Below, in pieces: positions 60,688-64,000 of a stretch of 64,000 bases of DNA. Numbering within the stretch: the stretch's first letter is position 1; every line of letters begins with the position of its first letter. Made by a program: the position numbers and the translations under genes. Source of the stretch: Novosphingobium sp. Gsoil 351 (GTDB lineage Bacteria; Pseudomonadota; Alphaproteobacteria; Sphingomonadales; Sphingomonadaceae); assembly GCF_009707465.1 (NCBI RefSeq), contig NZ_CP046120.1, forward strand, positions 2,757,501 through 2,821,500, in the 5' to 3' direction. Under the pieces are notes generated by a model that was not told where the DNA came from, did no database searches, and saw only the letters and a list, made by a program, of their open reading frames with translations.

Positions 60688-63030
60688 ATGTTCGACACCA
60701 AAACCGTATCCATGGAGTGGGGCGGCAAGACCCTCACGCTGGAAACTGGGCGCATCGCGCGCCAGGCCAATGGCGCCGTGCTGGCGACCTATGGCGAAAC
60801 CGTGGTGCTGTGCGCCGTGACGGCCGCCAAATCCGTGAAGGAAGGGCAGGATTTCTTCCCGCTCACCGTCCACTACCAGGAAAAGTTCTCCGCCGCCGGG
60901 CGCATCCCAGGTGGCTTCTTCAAGCGTGAGCGCGGCGCCACCGAAAAGGAAACGCTGACCAGCCGCCTGATCGACCGTCCCGTCCGTCCGCTGTTCCCTG
61001 AAGGGTTCTACAACGAAATCAACGTGATCGCGCAGGTCCTGTCGTATGACGGCGAGACCGAGCCCGATGTCGTGGCGATGATCGCGGCCTCGGCGGCGCT
61101 GACCATCTCCGGCCTGCCCTTCATGGGCCCGATCGCCGCCGCGCGCGTCGGATACGAAGACGGCGAATACACCCTCAACCCCAAGCAGGAAACCGCCGCC
61201 GCGGGCGCGCTCGACCTCGTCGTCGCCGCCACCGGCAATGCGGTGATGATGGTCGAATCCGAAGCCAAGGAGCTTTCGGAAGAAGTCATGCTCGGCGCGG
61301 TGATCTTCGCCCACGACGAGATCAAAAAGGTCGTCAACCTGATTATCGACCTCGCCGAAAAGGCCGCCAAGGAGCCTTGGGACGTCGCGGTCAGCGACAA
61401 CTCAGGAATCAAGGCGAAGCTCAAGGAGCTGATCGGCGCGGACATCGCAGCGGCCTACAAGCTGACCGACAAGTCGGCCCGCTCGGACGCGCTCAACGCG
61501 GCGCGCGACAAGGCCAAGGCGGCATTCGCCGACCAGGACGGCCAGACCCAGATGGCCGCGATCAAGTCGGTCAAGAAGGTCGAGGCGGATATCGTCCGCG
61601 GCGCGATCATCAAGGGCGAGAAGCGCATCGATGGCCGCACCAACACTCAGGTCCGTCCGATCGAGGCGATCGTCGGCTTCCTGCCGCGCACCCACGGTTC
61701 GGCGCTGTTCACCCGGGGCGAGACCCAGGCGATCTGCACCACCACGCTCGGCACCCGCGAAAGCGAGCAGATGATCGACGGGTTGGAGGGGCTGACCTAC
61801 TCCAACTTCATGCTCCATTATAACTTCCCGCCGTATTCGGTGGGCGAAGTCGGCCGCTTCGGCGCGCCGAGCCGCCGCGACACCGGCCACGGCAAGCTGG
61901 CCTGGCGCGCGCTACGCGCGGTGCTGCCGAGCAAGGAAGACTTCCCCTACACGATCCGCGTGTTGTCGGACATCACCGAGTCCAACGGTTCGTCGTCGAT
62001 GGCGACGGTCTGCGGCGGTTCGCTGTCGATGATGGACGCGGGCGTGCCGATCACGCGGCCCGTGTCCGGCATCGCGATGGGCCTGATCCTTGAAGGGACC
62101 GAGTTCACCGTGCTCAGCGACATCCTCGGCGACGAGGATCACCTCGGCGACATGGACTTCAAGGTCGCCGGCACGTCCGAGGGCATCACCACGATGCAGA
62201 TGGACATCAAGGTCGCCGGGATCACCCGCGAGATCTTCGAGGCCGCGCTCAACCAGGCCAAGGCCGGGCGCGCGCATATCCTGGGCGAAATGACCAAGGC
62301 GCTGGGCTCTGCCCGCACCGAGCTGTCCGACTATGCGCCGCGGATCGAGACGATGCAGATCGACAAGTCGAAGATCCGCGAAGTCATCGGCACCGGCGGC
62401 AAGGTGATCCGCGAGATCGTTGCCGAAACCGGCGCCAAGGTCGACATCGACGACGAAGGTCTGATCAAGCTCTCCTCGTCCGATCCGGCGCAGATCGAAG
62501 CGGCGCGCAAGTGGATCCTCGGCATCGTCGAGGAAGCCGAAGTCGGCAAGATCTACGACGGAAAGGTCGTCACGATCGTCGATTTCGGGGCGTTCGTGAA
62601 CTTCATGGGCGGCAAGGACGGCCTCGTCCACGTGTCTGAAATGCGCAACGAGCGGGTCGAAAAGCCCACCGACGTCGTGTCCGAAGGCCAAGCGGTCAAG
62701 GTCAAGGTCCTCGAGATCGATCCGCGCGGCAAAGTTCGCCTGTCGATGCGCGTCGTCGATCAGGAAACCGGCGAAGAACTGCCCGACACCCGTCCGCCGC
62801 GCGAACCGCGCGGCGATCGTCCGGGCGGTGATCGTCGCCCGGGCGGCGGCGGTCGCGACCGTGACCGGGGGCCGCGCCGTGATGGCGGCGGCGACCGCGG
62901 ACCGCGCCGTGACGGCGGCGGCGATCGTGACCGGGGGCCGCGTCGCGAGCGCTCGGAAGGCGGCGCCGAAGGCTCCGGGGCGGGAGGCAACGCCGACCAC
63001 ATGCCGGCGTTCCTGAAGCAGGAAGACTGA
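60688..63030 (+). CDS. pnp: polyribonucleotide nucleotidyltransferase (PNPase)
   Basis: A 780-residue 3'-5' phosphorolytic exoribonuclease. Two RNase PH domains (first from residue 1; second with [20 protein letters not shown] and [20 protein letters not shown]), then KH ([18 protein letters not shown]) and S1 ([20 protein letters not shown]). A tail of about 65 residues, rich in Gly, Asp and Arg (repeats of [10 protein letters not shown], about 710-760), ends MPAFLKQED. The tail is longer than in E. coli PNPase (711 residues) and is encoded by short direct DNA repeats at about 62860-62945. AAGGAAA lies about 8 nt before the ATG. Confidence 0.98.
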   Translation: MFDTKTVSMEWGGKTLTLETGRIARQANGAVLATYGETVVLCAVTAAKSVKEGQDFFPLTVHYQEKFSAAGRIPGGFFKRERGATEKETLTSRLIDRPVRPLFPEGFYNEINVIAQVLSYDGETEPDVVAMIAASAALTISGLPFMGPIAAARVGYEDGEYTLNPKQETAAAGALDLVVAATGNAVMMVESEAKELSEEVMLGAVIFAHDEIKKVVNLIIDLAEKAAKEPWDVAVSDNSGIKAKLKELIGADIAAAYKLTDKSARSDALNAARDKAKAAFADQDGQTQMAAIKSVKKVEADIVRGAIIKGEKRIDGRTNTQVRPIEAIVGFLPRTHGSALFTRGETQAICTTTLGTRESEQMIDGLEGLTYSNFMLHYNFPPYSVGEVGRFGAPSRRDTGHGKLAWRALRAVLPSKEDFPYTIRVLSDITESNGSSSMATVCGGSLSMMDAGVPITRPVSGIAMGLILEGTEFTVLSDILGDEDHLGDMDFKVAGTSEGITTMQMDIKVAGITREIFEAALNQAKAGRAHILGEMTKALGSARTELSDYAPRIETMQIDKSKIREVIGTGGKVIREIVAETGAKVDIDDEGLIKLSSSDPAQIEAARKWILGIVEEAEVGKIYDGKVVTIVDFGAFVNFMGGKDGLVHVSEMRNERVEKPTDVVSEGQAVKVKVLEIDPRGKVRLSMRVVDQETGEELPDTRPPREPRGDRPGGDRRPGGGGRDRDRGPRRDGGGDRGPRRDGGGDRDRGPRRERSEGGAEGSGAGGNADHMPAFLKQED

Positions 63031-63052
63031 TCCTTCGGTAAACCGAGGTAAG

Positions 63053-63089
63053 GGGGGCCGCGGGAGCAATCCCGCGGCCCCCTTTGTTT
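63053..63089 (+). terminator. intrinsic terminator after pnp
   Basis: A perfect 13-bp GC-rich stem (63053-63065 with 63070-63082) closed by a GCAA (GNRA-type) tetraloop and followed by TTTGTTT. It marks the end of the large translation operon. Confidence 0.92.
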
Positions 63090-63103
63090 GATAGGACCGG
63101 CCC

Positions 63104-63778
63104 ATGATCGCCCGCCAGCATCTCGCGACCGCATTCGTCCCCGGCGGCGAGGAGTTGCGGTTGTATTCGCATGACCGCGACTTCATGATCCTGCTCAAAC
63201 GCGACGAACTGATGAGCACCCGCATGCGAGGCTCGGAAGAGGCGCTGGCGGTCCAGACGATCGCGCGGCTCGGGGGCAAGCCCGCTCCGCGGCTGCTGAT
63301 TGGCGGATACGGCATGGGATTCACCCTGCGCGCGGCCCTTGCCGCTCTCGATGACACAGCGCAGGTGACGGTTGCCGAACTGGTTCCCGAAATCGTCGAT
63401 TGGGCGCGGGGGCCAATGGCCGAGCTGTCCGCGGGCTGCCTTGACGATCCGCGGGTGCGGCTCGAGTTTGGGGATGTCGCCGACGCCATAGGCGCGACCA
63501 TTGCGAGTTGGGACGCGATCCTGCTCGACGTCGACAACGGACCGGACGGGCTGGTCCGCCCGGCCAACGACCGGATCTATTCGCCGGTCGGACTGGCCGC
63601 TGCGAAGCGTGCGTTGCGGCCCGGCGGTGTCCTCGCGGTGTGGTCCGCCGCGCCGGACGCGGGCTTCACCCGGCGGCTTCGCTCGGCCGGATTCCAGGTC
63701 GAGGACGTCTCGATCTCGGCCCGCGCCAACGGCAAGGGTCCGCGACATGTGATTTGGTTCGCGCGGCGCCCGTCGTGA
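63104..63778 (+). CDS. spermidine synthase-like methyltransferase-fold protein
   Basis: A 224-residue protein of the polyamine synthase/SAM-fold type. The nucleotide-binding motif is LLIGGYGMGFTLRAALAAL, followed by VTVAELVPEIVDWARGPMAE, the acidic loop DPRVRLEFGDVADAI and WDAILLDVDNGPDGL. It lacks the N-terminal beta barrel of complete spermidine synthases, so catalysis of aminopropyl transfer is not certain. It stands alone after the pnp terminator. Confidence 0.82.
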   Translation: MIARQHLATAFVPGGEELRLYSHDRDFMILLKRDELMSTRMRGSEEALAVQTIARLGGKPAPRLLIGGYGMGFTLRAALAALDDTAQVTVAELVPEIVDWARGPMAELSAGCLDDPRVRLEFGDVADAIGATIASWDAILLDVDNGPDGLVRPANDRIYSPVGLAAAKRALRPGGVLAVWSAAPDAGFTRRLRSAGFQVEDVSISARANGKGPRHVIWFARRPS

Positions 63779-63782
63779 ATAG

Positions 63783-63983
63783 CTATTTTTCCCATACCCG
63801 CTTGAACGCCTGCCACTTCACCCGCGCGTTGCGCCGTTCATCGGACATCGCTTCAAGGAATTCGGCGAGCCGCTGCGATTTGGCGGCGGTGTAGAAGGTC
63901 AGAACCGCGGCAGGGACCAGCACCGCCATCAGATAGCCCGCCTTTTCGAGCAGCGAGACCCGCGTAAGGTCGATGAGGTTCAT
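63783..63983 (-). CDS. small membrane-anchored protein, unknown
   Basis: A 66-residue protein: one transmembrane helix (EKAGYLMAVLVPAAVLTFYT, about 13-33) then a charged cytosolic helix (LAEFLEAMSDERRNARVKW). No family recognised. It is convergent with the spermidine synthase-like gene, 4 bp from its stop. The promoter lies near or beyond the window edge. Confidence 0.6.
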   Translation of the reverse strand: MNLIDLTRVSLLEKAGYLMAVLVPAAVLTFYTAAKSQRLAEFLEAMSDERRNARVKWQAFKRVWEK

Positions 63984-64000
63984 GCCCAGGAATCCCGTGG

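Noticed and set aside
61912..63567. 551-codon minus-strand ORF
   Set aside because: Antisense to pnp and the following gene; alanine/arginine-rich without motifs and crosses a strong terminator.

Overview
The window looks like a chromosomal stretch of a high-GC alphaproteobacterium, most likely a member of the Sphingomonadales. This is an inference. It rests on the gene order rimP-nusA-ylxR-infB-rbfA-truB-rpsO-pnp, a 180-kDa-type NAD-glutamate dehydrogenase, an F1 zeta-subunit (DUF1476) gene next to a CGFS glutaredoxin/BolA pair, a CrtZ carotenoid hydroxylase, many TTG/GTG starts, and short palindromic repeats of the kind that litter sphingomonad genomes. No rRNA, tRNA, CRISPR array, prophage or intact insertion sequence was recognised.

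Layout. 1-5.3 kb: a multi-HAMP hybrid histidine kinase (5' end outside the window), translationally coupled to a receiver-kinase protein. 5.5-9.5 kb: cupin, nitroreductase, double PilZ protein, membrane protein and MsrB. 9.5-15.6 kb: CYP153-like P450, NatAB-type ABC exporter, QueG and a ferredoxin reductase. 15.7-23.1 kb: NAD-glutamate dehydrogenase behind a coupled three-gene unit (alpha/beta hydrolase, TPR protein, luciferase-like monooxygenase). 23.1-30.8 kb: PhoD phosphatase, ThrS, TauE-type permease, a frameshifted L,D-transpeptidase, GNAT, aspartic protease and IspG. 31-35.5 kb: a surface-polymer cluster (glycerophosphotransferase-like protein, nucleotidyltransferase, flippase with a 3' frameshift, CDP-alcohol phosphatidyltransferase). 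35.5-43 kb: housekeeping genes (N-formylglutamate amidohydrolase, MtnP, Grx4, BolA, zeta subunit, LeuD, LeuC, hypoxanthine-DNA glycosylase). 43-44.8 kb: EF-hand-like protein, CrtZ, DUF454, SufE. 44.9-49.2 kb: an unusually large phage-shock (Psp) operon opposite pspF. 49.2-50.4 kb: a frameshifted DUF3422 gene. 50.6-63 kb: the transcription/translation operon, interrupted by a decayed AT-rich FkbM methyltransferase gene, ending with pnp and a strong terminator.

The most interesting system is the Psp locus. A very good sigma-54 promoter (TGGCAC-N5-TTGCT) precedes nine tightly packed genes: a 51-residue membrane peptide, pspA, pspB, pspC and five further small membrane proteins. Several of these end in the same coiled-coil motif (roughly LERIVTD...IEALR) that is also present at the end of PspC, which suggests an expanded set of PspA docking partners. 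Other notable signals are a palindromic repeat inserted in frame inside truB, several apparent single-event frameshifts at simple tracts (biological or sequencing-derived), and the putative CDP-alcohol-based surface-polymer cluster.
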